From: Trichomonas tenax
Taxonomy: Eukaryota; Parabasalia; Trichomonadida; Trichomonadidae
DNA: 25,756 nucleotides
Direction: 5' to 3'
Assembly: GCA_023091735.1 (NCBI GenBank)
Contig: JALKBU010000753.1
Span: 1-25,756, forward strand
Below are positions 18,461 through 25,756 of this stretch, piece by piece (the first letter of the stretch is position 1; every line of letters begins with the position of its first letter). The position numbers and the translations under genes are program-made. A model generated the notes under the pieces. That model searched no databases, was not told the DNA's origin, and saw nothing but the letters and a program-made list of their open reading frames with translations.

Positions 18461-20905
18461 ATGGGCGTCGCCGGTTCTTATCCAGCATTCGACATGAACA
18501 GGACGACGTGCCTTTTGAGAGGCGGCGGTCTCTCGCGCGTCTCCTTCACCTTCAAAGAGGGACATCCGCTTGAAGTTCTCGACTTAGCCGATAATCAGAT
18601 AACGCAATTGCCGCCAAATCTCAAACGGCTGCGCGTGATCGACCTCACTAATAACAATTTGATCGCACTTAACGCGCAAATTGTGTCAGCGCTCGAAAGT
18701 TACGAATGTTTGACGGAATTGAAGCTTTCGCACAACAATTTGACGAATCTACCGGCAAAAATAGGAAATCTGCAGATGCTGACAAAGCTGCATCTGAACG
18801 GGAACAAATTCTCAGAACCGCCAAAAGAAATTCAATATTTGCAATATCTCGACATATCCTGCAATAAATTGACTTACCTGACGATAACCGACAGGATGAT
18901 GACTCTCTACGCGAATTTCAACAGACTGACAACGCTTTCGTGCTTAAATCGAAATTTGATTACATTAAACTTGTGTGGAAACGATATTATTTCAATTGAC
19001 GATGCGAAATTCGAGAGCCTGCAAAATCTCGACATTTCATTCAACAAATTGGATAACATTGTTAAATTATTCACAAATTGTCCAAAATTGGAAATTCTCG
19101 ACTGCTCTTACAACCAAATTTCGAATCTTCCACAGCTTCCTCCAAGACTTATCACACTTCTCGCAAATAATAACAACATTTCAACAATTGATTCTTCATT
19201 CTCTGAAATGAAGCTCTTAAGAACGATATTCATATTCAATAACAAGATCATGGACTTTCCTTCGCTCCCTGCTTCGACAGTTGTCGTCAGATTGGACTCA
19301 AACAAAACGAAAACCATTGCACCTATTGTTTCTGAGACAATTGAAGGAATTCAGCTGATGTCGAACGAATTGGAGGATATTCCGGACATTTCACGCACAA
19401 AGATCCAACTTCTTTATTGCTGTGATAATAATATTTCAATTATTTCACCAGGAAATCTTTGCCAAGCTTTAGTCAGCATCAATTTGGCGCAGAACAATAT
19501 CAGCGTCCTTCCTAAGGAGATATTCCTGCTCGCGAACCTCCAAACGTTGACAATTCACGACAACAACATCAAAACGCTTCCAGAAGAGATTGTGAACTCA
19601 AAACTCACTCAGATCAACATCTCCAGCAATCCAATCAGCGAACTTCCGACACTGCCTCAAACTCTTCAGTGGATATTGGCGTTCAACTGCAAATTCACCG
19701 AAATCAGCGACAAAATCAGAACTCTTCCGTATCTGAAGGTCATCGACATGTCGTATAACGGCATTTCAATTTTGCCAAAGATGGACGGCGTCTCAAACAT
19801 TTTCTTCGGCCACAACAAGATCGCGGAAGTCCCAGAACTGTGGAGGGACCTTCTTCTCGTCGATCTCAGCTACAACAAGATCACGAAGGTAACGATGCCC
19901 GCGGAGTGCGTCTCCATTCAGGAATTCGATGTCTCCCACAACAACCTCAAGGACTTCAACTACCAGGGAATACACGAACGCCTGAAGATAATGAAACTCA
20001 GTCACAATCCTGATTTGAACTTCAAGTTCGAATATTCTGTATTTCCGAAATTGAATTCGATCGATGTCGTTGGAACACAGATAAAGATTCCGTACCCACC
20101 AGACAACTTCAGGGAGCTTCTGACGAGCGACATGAAGTTCTTCAAGAGCGCCGATTTGCCGTCAGTCAACTTCGTCTCTCCCGATGTCGGTTACGCGGAC
20201 TTGAAGGGCTATAGAGAGACGATGGAGGACTCACTTCTCATCAGGACTGATCTCCCGTGCAACGCGGACGCGTTCGCGGTCCTCGATGGCCACGGAGGAA
20301 GCAGGACAGCGATGCTGACGACGCACTGCCTCCACATATACCTTTCCGAGCTGAAGGCAATCACGGAGATGTCGATCAGGAAGATGCTCGAAGACATCGT
20401 TTTCACTGTCAGGAAAGCGAACTACGATGACGGCTGCACTCTCTGTATGTGCGTAATCGCCTCTGGAAAGATCTTCGCTGTCAACATCGGCGACTCGAGG
20501 ATGATCTTGGTCAAGGAAGACTCTTCGTACGAGAAGCTCTCATACGACCACAAACCGACATCGAGAGACGAACTCGAAAGGATCAGAAAGTCCGGTTTCT
20601 GGGTCTACAACGGACGAACATCGGGCGTTCTTGCTCTCTCTCGTTCTGTCGGCGATTTCGCAATTGGAGGTGTTTCATCCAGTCCGGACATCATCGTTCA
20701 CAAGATCACTCCACAGGACAAGAAAGTTGTCATCTGCTGCGATGGCGTCTTCGACGTCCTCGGAAACAGCGAAGTCGCGAAACTCGCGAATTCATTCGAA
20801 AACCCGTTCGAGTGCGCGTGCATGATCAGGAATGCAGCATTCGCAAGACAGACACCGGACAACGTGACGTCGATTGTCATCTACCTCGCGAAATACGCAA
20901 AGTAA
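18461..20905 (+). CDS. LRR-PP2C fusion: leucine-rich-repeat protein phosphatase (814 aa)
   Basis: This is a metal-dependent Ser/Thr phosphatase carrying its own targeting or scaffold domain. The N-terminus MGVAGS fits the N-myristoylation pattern (Gly2, Ser6), suggesting membrane attachment. Residues ~35-540 are about twenty LRRs of the L..L.L..N.I..LP type. The PP2C domain fills about 570-812. Its motifs are YRETMED (585-591), DGHGG (609-613), GDSR (677-680), LSRSVGDF, CDGVFD (760-765) and DNVT (800-803). The metal-binding aspartates are all present, so it should be active. The usual DGSTA motif is DGCTL. The LRR-then-PP2C order recalls animal PHLPP and the core of fungal adenylate cyclase; no PH or cyclase domain follows here. 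GC content rises markedly in the PP2C half compared with the LRR half. The gene ends in TAA, with AATAAA at about 20955. Confidence 0.95.
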   Translation: MGVAGSYPAFDMNRTTCLLRGGGLSRVSFTFKEGHPLEVLDLADNQITQLPPNLKRLRVIDLTNNNLIALNAQIVSALESYECLTELKLSHNNLTNLPAKIGNLQMLTKLHLNGNKFSEPPKEIQYLQYLDISCNKLTYLTITDRMMTLYANFNRLTTLSCLNRNLITLNLCGNDIISIDDAKFESLQNLDISFNKLDNIVKLFTNCPKLEILDCSYNQISNLPQLPPRLITLLANNNNISTIDSSFSEMKLLRTIFIFNNKIMDFPSLPASTVVVRLDSNKTKTIAPIVSETIEGIQLMSNELEDIPDISRTKIQLLYCCDNNISIISPGNLCQALVSINLAQNNISVLPKEIFLLANLQTLTIHDNNIKTLPEEIVNSKLTQINISSNPISELPTLPQTLQWILAFNCKFTEISDKIRTLPYLKVIDMSYNGISILPKMDGVSNIFFGHNKIAEVPELWRDLLLVDLSYNKITKVTMPAECVSIQEFDVSHNNLKDFNYQGIHERLKIMKLSHNPDLNFKFEYSVFPKLNSIDVVGTQIKIPYPPDNFRELLTSDMKFFKSADLPSVNFVSPDVGYADLKGYRETMEDSLLIRTDLPCNADAFAVLDGHGGSRTAMLTTHCLHIYLSELKAITEMSIRKMLEDIVFTVRKANYDDGCTLCMCVIASGKIFAVNIGDSRMILVKEDSSYEKLSYDHKPTSRDELERIRKSGFWVYNGRTSGVLALSRSVGDFAIGGVSSSPDIIVHKITPQDKKVVICCDGVFDVLGNSEVAKLANSFENPFECACMIRNAAFARQTPDNVTSIVIYLAKYAK

Positions 20906-21164
20906 TCTTGTTTTTTGAATTTTTATGTTTATTATTTATTTATTATGGAGCAAAAATAAATTTATATCCATTTAAATAAACTGCGTTTCAAAAGGCCGGT
21001 ACGGCCAACTATTTTGATAACTCATTAAATTATTTATAGAAAAAAGTTTCGTAAAAAGAGAGAAAACAAAATAGAGATAACTGAAACGTGAAATTTCAAA
21101 CATTTGTCTCTTTTAATAAATATTGACGATTGAATGTTTAAAGTTTGTTAAAAAATCGTTAAAA
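20906..21164. other. Spacer downstream of the phosphatase gene
   Basis: Contains probable poly(A) signals (AATAAA near 20955 and 20975) and a small GC-rich inverted motif GGCCG-GTA-CGGCC at 20994-21006. No gene seen. Confidence 0.4.
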
Positions 21165-21255
21165 ATGATTCCTGATTTTGTTGTATTTTCACTTGCAACA
21201 TCTGTTGTCGTAAAATTATCACTGTTGCAGTTAGCCATTACTGTAACATACAGCA
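21165..21255 (-). pseudogene. Fragment resembling the beta-helix-like gene at 22.1-22.8 kb
   Basis: The minus strand encodes VTVMANCNSDNFTTTDVASE and then NTTKSGI. This lines up with INCNIDTYSTTGFKSESITT in the larger broken gene about 1 kb away. Only about 30 codons are recognisable. It is probably the remains of a tandem duplicate. Confidence 0.45.
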
Positions 21256-21447
21256 TCAAATATTAAGATCAAAATTATGAGATACAAGAAATATTCCCAC
21301 AATTTTTGTCATCTGTATTGGGTATATTTATTCTCATTAATTCACCATTAATAGCATGAGTGTGGATTTCACGAAACCAGTTAATTGCTGATAAGCTTCT
21401 CAAACTATTTTATGATATCAAGATAATAAAACTAATTCTTTAATAGA

Positions 21448-21990
21448 TTACAAAGAATAATCATTATTTGCTTCACATATTCCATTTTCTTCTTCGGAAT
21501 ATAGTTCTTCAAGATTTTCGCTGAAGAGTTTTTTCTTCAATAGAACAAATTAAATTCTATGTTCTATTTGTCCATTTATTTCTATTTATCAAGGTAAATT
21601 TGTTAAATATGCTTTCAGTCCAACAGAAGAAAAAGCATCATCAAATTCATTCAAACTTTTCTGAATTGGAATAAACTTCACCAAACTTATTTTTAAACAT
21701 GAATTCAGTCAGGAAAAGTCAAACTCCATCAGAATATAGCTTAAATAGTTGATCCTCTCATCAATCATTTCATACTCAAAACAGAGTCTATTCTCAAGAT
21801 TATTCCTTTCTCAGATAGAAAACTTACAAATTCATTGTTACATTCAATTTCTCTGACAAAGTATAGAAGATTCAAATTGAATTTCATATTCGAAGAAAAA
21901 TGTTGTTATTGAAGTGATCTCTGAAAAATTTCCAAAAGAGTGCGGCCGTAGATACACTATTAAATAAAATTAAAGACTGAAATTAAATCA
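21448..21990 (-). pseudogene. Decayed minus-strand gene, family unrecognised
   Basis: Protein-like segments occur in order on one strand but in shifting frames. They are FNSVSTAALFWKFFRDHFNN, then from ATG 21887 LNLLYFVREIECNNEFVSFL, then FEYEMIDERINYLSYILMEF. Next comes SLVKFIPIQKSLNEFDDAF, and finally KKKLFSENLEELYSEEENG ending at TAA 21448-21450. Each frame is closed by a stop within 15-40 codons. The order and strand consistency suggest one old gene of at least ~170 codons. Its leucine-rich, helical composition would suit an alpha-solenoid, but I cannot name the family. Confidence 0.5.
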
Positions 21991-22067
21991 AGCGATCAGT
22001 TCATACTGTTACTTGGACAAAATAATTAAATTGTAATTTGAAAAATTTTGGGTGATTTGATTGAATT

Positions 22068-22815
22068 TTATCGAAATAGTTTTATGAAAATTTTTGTAGA
22101 AAAAGTGAACACACGATTAAGATCAGTGAAACGAGGAATTTTGGCGTATTTCACACTTTTTTTGCATATCATATCGACATTTATGATTGATTGAAGATAA
22201 ACGCAGTCAAGAAATTCAATGGAATTTAATTTGTTTGTGGAAGTAATTCTTGATGTTGTTATACTTTCACTTTTGAATCCTGTTGTCGAATATGTATCGA
22301 TGTTACAATTGATGATAATGAGACGTCCACTTTGATAATTATTGCTACAAAATGTCGGATAATTTGCATAATTTCCTCGAACTACACAGTTTTCTGTTCT
22401 GAGAACTTTATCATGCATATAGATAATTCCATTATAAGATGTAGTTTGAGCGTTCTTTATGACATTGCAATGATCATAAAAATAATTCGAACTGTTGTGA
22501 TATAAGCAAACGGAATGAGCAGAGCTGTCGGATTCAAACGTCGAGAAGTTAATTTTTCCTTCATTATAAGCAAATTGAGAACCAAATCCGCAACTTGAAT
22601 AAACGTCATTTTTTGTAGTATTTGAGAAAAGTTAATTAACATTTCCAAAACTGGACCAAATTGGACTATTGCAATACTGAAATGAACAGATGCAAACGGA
22701 ACAATCTAAAATAATGTTTTGCTTTGTGCTGCCAGAAACTAAATTTGAAAATGAGAATGATCCGGATCCATCAAATTGAGAAATCGTTGTGTTTATGCCG
22801 CAAAAACGTTTGTTC
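22068..22815 (-). pseudogene. Beta-helix-like surface protein gene, broken
   Basis: One frame is open across this span except for TAA at 22632-22634. The product is rich in N, S, T, C, Y and F. It has short-strand segments such as NIILDCSVCICSFQYCNSP, FAYNEGKINFSTFESDSSAH and RLIIINCNIDTYSTTGFKSE. The recurring pattern 'I.I.[ND]C.....' is typical of right-handed parallel beta-helix proteins, which trichomonads have as large families of Pmp-like surface proteins. The upstream frame ends at a TAG just before 22816, while another frame there (about 22795-22875) reads HEDVAPLDELNRYFSPDNLE. A frameshift has therefore probably cut off the original 5' end. No membrane anchor is seen at the 3' end. 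The family call is from composition and pattern only. Confidence 0.55.
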
Positions 22816-23090
22816 TAAATTATCAGGACTGAAGTATCGATTCAATTCATCGAGCGGAGCAACATCTTCGTGTTTCTAAAAAAATCGAAGAAAAATGAGA
22901 AAAAAATCTCTCCCATAAAATAACGTCACTTTTCATAATCTCCACCAATCTTATCAAGTTAAAATGTCATGTAAAATAATTTACATAACAAAATATTCGT
23001 TGTGACAAGTAAATAATTTTACATGACAAATATATGTCATATTTATGAATTTACAAAAAAACCATATGAAATGAAAATATAGGCAAAAAA
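22816..23090. other. Promoter-side spacer of the KH gene
   Basis: The left part holds a probable frameshifted 5' remnant of the minus-strand beta-helix-like gene. The right part holds the inverted repeat at 22965-23028. No separate gene seen. Confidence 0.4.
22965..23028. repeat. Inverted repeat upstream of KH-domain gene
   Basis: Left arm 22965-22984 (TGTCATGTAAAATAATTTAC) and right arm 23009-23028 are complementary at 19 of 20 positions, with a 24-base loop. It lies about 70 bases upstream of the probable transcription start, so it could be a cruciform or a paired regulator-binding site. Confidence 0.6.
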
Positions 23091-23096
23091 GTGTCA

Positions 23097-23102
23097 TCAT
23101 TT
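23097..23102 (+). promoter_or_regulatory. Initiator (Inr) motif of the KH gene
   Basis: TCATTT fits the trichomonad initiator TCA(Y)(W)(W), with its A at 23099, 10 bases before the ATG at 23109. The spacing is what is known for trichomonad genes and supports ATG 23109 over the upstream in-frame GTG. Confidence 0.5.
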
Positions 23103-23108
23103 ATATCA

Positions 23109-23606
23109 ATGGAAGATTTCGTCACAATAACAATTGACGTCAACGTCACGAGCACACAGAACTTCAACGTCGTCGCAAACATCGAAGGTCCAAACCGCTC
23201 ATTCCTTCGCTACATTGAAGAACAGACCAAGTGCAAAGTTTCTGTCTCTTCGCAGCCAGGTTTGACTCTTTCGAGCTTCGATGACGGCCCTGTCAAGATT
23301 ACTATCATCGGTGACAACGAAGAAAACGTCGCAAAAGCGAAATCTCTTTCAGAAAATTTGATTCAAACTGTTTCAGAGCAGAAGCAGCGCCAAATCCAGA
23401 ACAAGGCTGCCAAAAAGGCAAAGAAGAGGAAACTGAATGCAAAAATCGTTGATTTGCCTCAGCAACTTATGATTGCGATGAAATACTATTTCCCAGGCTC
23501 CTCTGCACCACTGCCTCCACCAGGAAGCAATGCTGACCTCAAACTTCACAGACGGAAGTTCAGACAAGCTTCTGCACAAAATCATTGGTTCGATTCAAAG
23601 CAATGA
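23109..23606 (+). CDS. KH-domain RNA-binding protein, KHDC4/SF1-like style (165 aa)
   Basis: A single KH-type domain spans about 16-90. NFNVVANIEGPNRSFLRYIE carries GPNR in the position of the GxxG loop. It is followed by TKCKVSVSS and, after a loop, VKITIIGDNEENVAKAKSL and LIQTV. This arrangement, with 'GP' before the loop and the A-K-x-L-x-E-N-L-I helix, resembles KH domains of KHDC4 (Blom7) and related splicing-associated proteins; that is inference. A lysine-rich stretch at about 97-107 (KKAKKRK) could be a nuclear localisation signal. A PLPPPG segment at about 138-144 is followed by a basic tail. The start is the ATG at 23109, because the longer frame begins with GTG and an Inr lies just upstream. 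The gene is intact and less AT-rich than its flanks. Confidence 0.82.
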   Translation: MEDFVTITIDVNVTSTQNFNVVANIEGPNRSFLRYIEEQTKCKVSVSSQPGLTLSSFDDGPVKITIIGDNEENVAKAKSLSENLIQTVSEQKQRQIQNKAAKKAKKRKLNAKIVDLPQQLMIAMKYYFPGSSAPLPPPGSNADLKLHRRKFRQASAQNHWFDSKQ

Positions 23607-24077
23607 AGATATTTGTATTATAAATTGATACTATACAACGCACATTATTATATTCAGTAGTATACAGATTGCGATTTTTCGGGTAATCCAAAATTTGGCT
23701 AACCCTAAAAAATCCCCAATCTGAGAATATCCATAATCATAATTTCCCTAATATATATAAAATAAACAATTTTCCTATAATTTATATCGAAATCCTAATA
23801 AATTCTTATAATTTGTTATTAAAATATATTGTTTAATTAATAATTAAAATTCTTATGGTAGGGATTTATTAATAGTTTATCTAAATTGTTAGAATAAAAA
23901 AATAATAAAGAATCCGTTTGTAAATGTTTCCAGTCAAGATCAGACATCACCAGTAAAGTTACAGTAAACAATTTCACCAAATGATATGACAGATGATTCA
24001 AATAATCCTAACGCAGAAGATATTAATCAGTACTAAATAAATATATTGATCCAATTATAATTTTTATTTTTGAATAA
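23607..24077. other. Very AT-rich spacer, possible element edge
   Basis: No gene recognised. Base composition becomes extreme (A/T) from about 23750. Somewhere in this span the ordinary chromosome sequence appears to give way to the AT-rich module to the right, but I cannot fix the boundary. A single CTAACCCTAA near 23699 is too short to mean a telomere. Confidence 0.35.
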
Positions 24078-24863
24078 ATGTTAGCAAAAATAATTAATGA
24101 AATTAATACAGTGAAAGAATCTACAGCAGATATTCCAACAACTATCGAAATCGTTAACGAAATTATTAACAGTGGTCTTATTGTTGAAGAAATTAAAGAA
24201 CAAATTGCTGATAAAATTAAAGAAATGGATGCTGATGGTAGATTACCAAATATATTATCAGATAATTTTACTACTAAAAGTTATGTAAATAATGAAATAA
24301 GTAATGTTAGAAATAGTATACTAAGAAATAATGATGAAACAATGAAATTAAGATTTTTCAATAGTATTAACTGTAAATCAGATATTTTATTATTGGCTGG
24401 AAAAGTTGGACAAAACGATAATATGGAATGGAATGATGGTTATACTATTAGTGAAATAATATTATGGTCAACTTATAAAGGCTCAGATACACAATTTTCT
24501 AATTGTAATACCGAATATTGATATTTTCTAGTAGAAACAATTCATCATAATATTATTAATTATACCAGAAAATTATTTGTTGCGCAACCTGAAGAACAAT
24601 TTAATGAAAATATTGATTTAAGATATGAGTTTCAATTAACTGCAGCTGATAATAAATTATTTATTCGTCCAGTATATAATATTTTTCCATCAAATACTAT
24701 GCTAGATTTTTATGTATACGCTATTGGAAATTCTGATATAAAAATTATTAATAAAAATAATATTATATTTAATGATACAATGTTAATAATTAACCAAGAA
24801 ATTCAAAATAAAAAATTACTTGAAATTAAAAAATTTATTATTAACAATGGAATAACTACATAA
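24078..24863 (+). pseudogene. AT-rich gene with an in-frame TGA; possible mobile-element structural gene
   Basis: From ATG at 24078 the frame is open for 147 codons to TGA at 24519-24521. It then continues in the same frame for 113 codons to TAA at 24861-24863. Both halves are protein-like. The first starts with a helical, charged segment, then has NNFTTKSYVNNEI-like sequence (exactly DNFTTKSYVNNEISNV) and a strand-rich part with GKVGQNDNMEWNDGYTISEI. The second contains LFVAQPEEQFNENIDLRYEF and ends in a lysine-rich segment. Third codon positions are almost all A or T, unlike every other gene in the window. TGG to TGA would be a one-base change (NTEY-W-YFLVE). I do not recognise the family; a Maverick/Polinton or other virus-like element protein is a possible reading. 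Confidence 0.5.
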
Positions 24864-24910
24864 TAATTATGTTGGGTTAATCGTTATCCTAATTTTCTCC
24901 GTTATTATTT

Positions 24911-25367
24911 TTATAGCATTATAATGGTTAAGTAATGTGTATCGTTATCACCTGAATAAATTGGTTGTCCTCTAAATTGTATAGAAGCATTTTGGTCATC
25001 ACTATCGAAACCGTCAAATGTATAACCTGCGTTAGATCTTTCACATTGGAAATTCAGTATAAAACTACTAGCATCACTTAACGGATTAGCATAACGTGTA
25101 CCTTTGCTAGATTCATTTTTAACCATTGTTAGTGAATCTTCATATTCCTTAGTACATCTCAAACGGCTTGAAAGATCTGGTGCGACTAACTGGTACTGTA
25201 AAAATCGATATAAACCCATAAGCGATAAATTTTACATCATAAGGCAATGTTATATATTCTGATTCATCGTCTCTTTTTCCATAGTTTGTATTTTTTGGCT
25301 TTACATCATTCATGAATAACTTCTGTAAACGTTCGGGGAATGTTTTATAAAAAATGTACTGACTCAT
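24911..25367 (-). pseudogene. AT-rich frameshifted gene, convergent with the previous one
   Basis: The first part starts at ATG 25367 (SQYIFYKTFPERLQKLFMND) and stays open to about 25149. The second part, in another frame, runs from about 25219 to TAA 24911-24913. It contains EDSLTMVKNESSKGTRYANP, FILNFQCERSNAGYTFDGFD and ASIQFRGQPIYSGDNDTHYL. The two overlap between 25149 and 25219, so one base gained or lost there would join them into about 150 codons. The second half looks like beta-strand-rich capsid or tail material by composition only. It shares the extreme A/T codon use of the 24078-24863 gene and ends 47 bases from it. The family is not recognised. Confidence 0.45.
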
Positions 25368-25412
25368 TCTTTACTTAAGAAATAAAAAAAATAAATTATT
25401 TTAAAAACTGAT

Positions 25413-25737
25413 TAGATTTTATAAAGTCAGGAGTTTAAAAATTTGTTTATAATATTCAATTTATAATTGACGTGTAAAGTTATTTTTATCATAAGTTTGT
25501 CACGTAGTTAGTAAATAGATGTTCGCAGAACTCGTGGCGAAGCTACGAGTTCTGCGAACATCTTTTTATATAATTACTGAAATCACAAATTACAAAACAA
25601 ATAATTTATTAATACTAATATTTACCGACAGAGTTAATTTTACAAGCTAGGGTCCCCCATATAGAGAATAAATTTTTCATTTCTTCCAAAAATTAACGTT
25701 AAAATTGATTTTGAAACTAATGACTTTATAAAATCTA
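25413..25737. repeat. 17-bp perfect inverted repeat enclosing the hairpin
   Basis: Arms at 25413-25429 (TAGATTTTATAAAGTCA) and 25721-25737 (TGACTTTATAAAATCTA) are perfectly complementary, about 290 bases apart. The strong hairpin at 25517-25563 lies between them. No gene is seen between 25368 and the window end at 25756. Confidence 0.6.
25517..25563. repeat. Perfect 19-bp hairpin with GCGAAGC tip
   Basis: The arms are AGATGTTCGCAGAACTCGT (25517-25535) and its exact complement (25545-25563), separated by GGCGAAGCT. The loop itself can close as GC-GAA-GC, the core of the unusually stable GCGAAGC DNA mini-hairpin. The arms are GC-richer than the surroundings and followed by TTTTTAT. It could be a terminator, replication or transposition signal, or a bidirectional regulatory site of the AT-rich module. 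Confidence 0.85.
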
Positions 25738-25756
25738 CTATACCAGGTAACCAGAT

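Noticed and set aside
20449..20979. A 176-codon plus-strand frame inside the phosphatase gene
   Set aside because: It is the +1 shadow of the PP2C domain, Arg-rich, and overlaps a fully conserved catalytic region in the true frame.
23695..23712. Interstitial telomere repeat (CTAACCCTAA)
   Set aside because: Less than two units are present; too short to be more than chance.
1..25756. CRISPR arrays, rRNA or tRNA genes, operons
   Set aside because: No regular short repeats with unique spacers and no RNA gene folds were recognised; genes are separated by long spacers and look eukaryotic.

Overview
The window looks like nuclear DNA of a parabasalid flagellate, most likely a Tritrichomonas/Trichomonas-type genome (inference from gene families, not from a marker gene). 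The DNA is very AT-rich with long empty spacers and intron-poor genes. The content fits: a small CAMK-like kinase family, a divergent Rab, a compact R2R3 Myb protein, an LRR-PP2C fusion, BspA-like leucine-rich surface proteins, and initiator-like TCA(Y)(W)(W) motifs about 10 bases before two start codons.

Layout. 1-7.2 kb: a possible small gene, an intact kinase (minus strand), a paralogous kinase broken by an in-frame TAG, and a 404-residue coiled-coil gene preceded by three ~30-bp repeats. 7.2-8.1 kb: a broken cyclin-like gene, then a ~330-bp non-coding repeat element with terminal inverted repeats. 8.4-12.3 kb: a healthy stretch with a two-RRM protein, a Rab GTPase and a large coiled-coil protein. 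13-15 kb: a block of dead genes (BspA-like, a second BspA-like 3' end, and a flavodoxin-fold quinone/NAD(P)H reductase). 15.9-16.2 kb: a second copy of the 330-bp element. 16.3-18.4 kb: a Myb gene, a possible decayed gene and an array of paired C-runs. 18.5-20.9 kb: an intact LRR-PP2C phosphatase with an N-myristoylation-type start. 21.1-22.9 kb: decayed minus-strand genes, one resembling a beta-helix surface protein. 23.1-23.6 kb: a KH-domain RNA-binding protein. 23.9 kb to the end: an extremely AT-rich module with two convergent broken genes, a perfect 19-bp hairpin and a nested inverted repeat, most simply read as the edge of a large mobile element.

The intact genes are housekeeping or signalling genes (phosphorylation, dephosphorylation, vesicle traffic, transcription, RNA binding) with no sign of joint function; they do not form an operon. 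About half of the recognisable coding regions are broken, which suggests weak purging of dead gene-family copies. I did not find a convincing new multi-gene system. The best candidates for follow-up are the GACGC-rich 330-bp element and the hairpin-bearing module at the right end.
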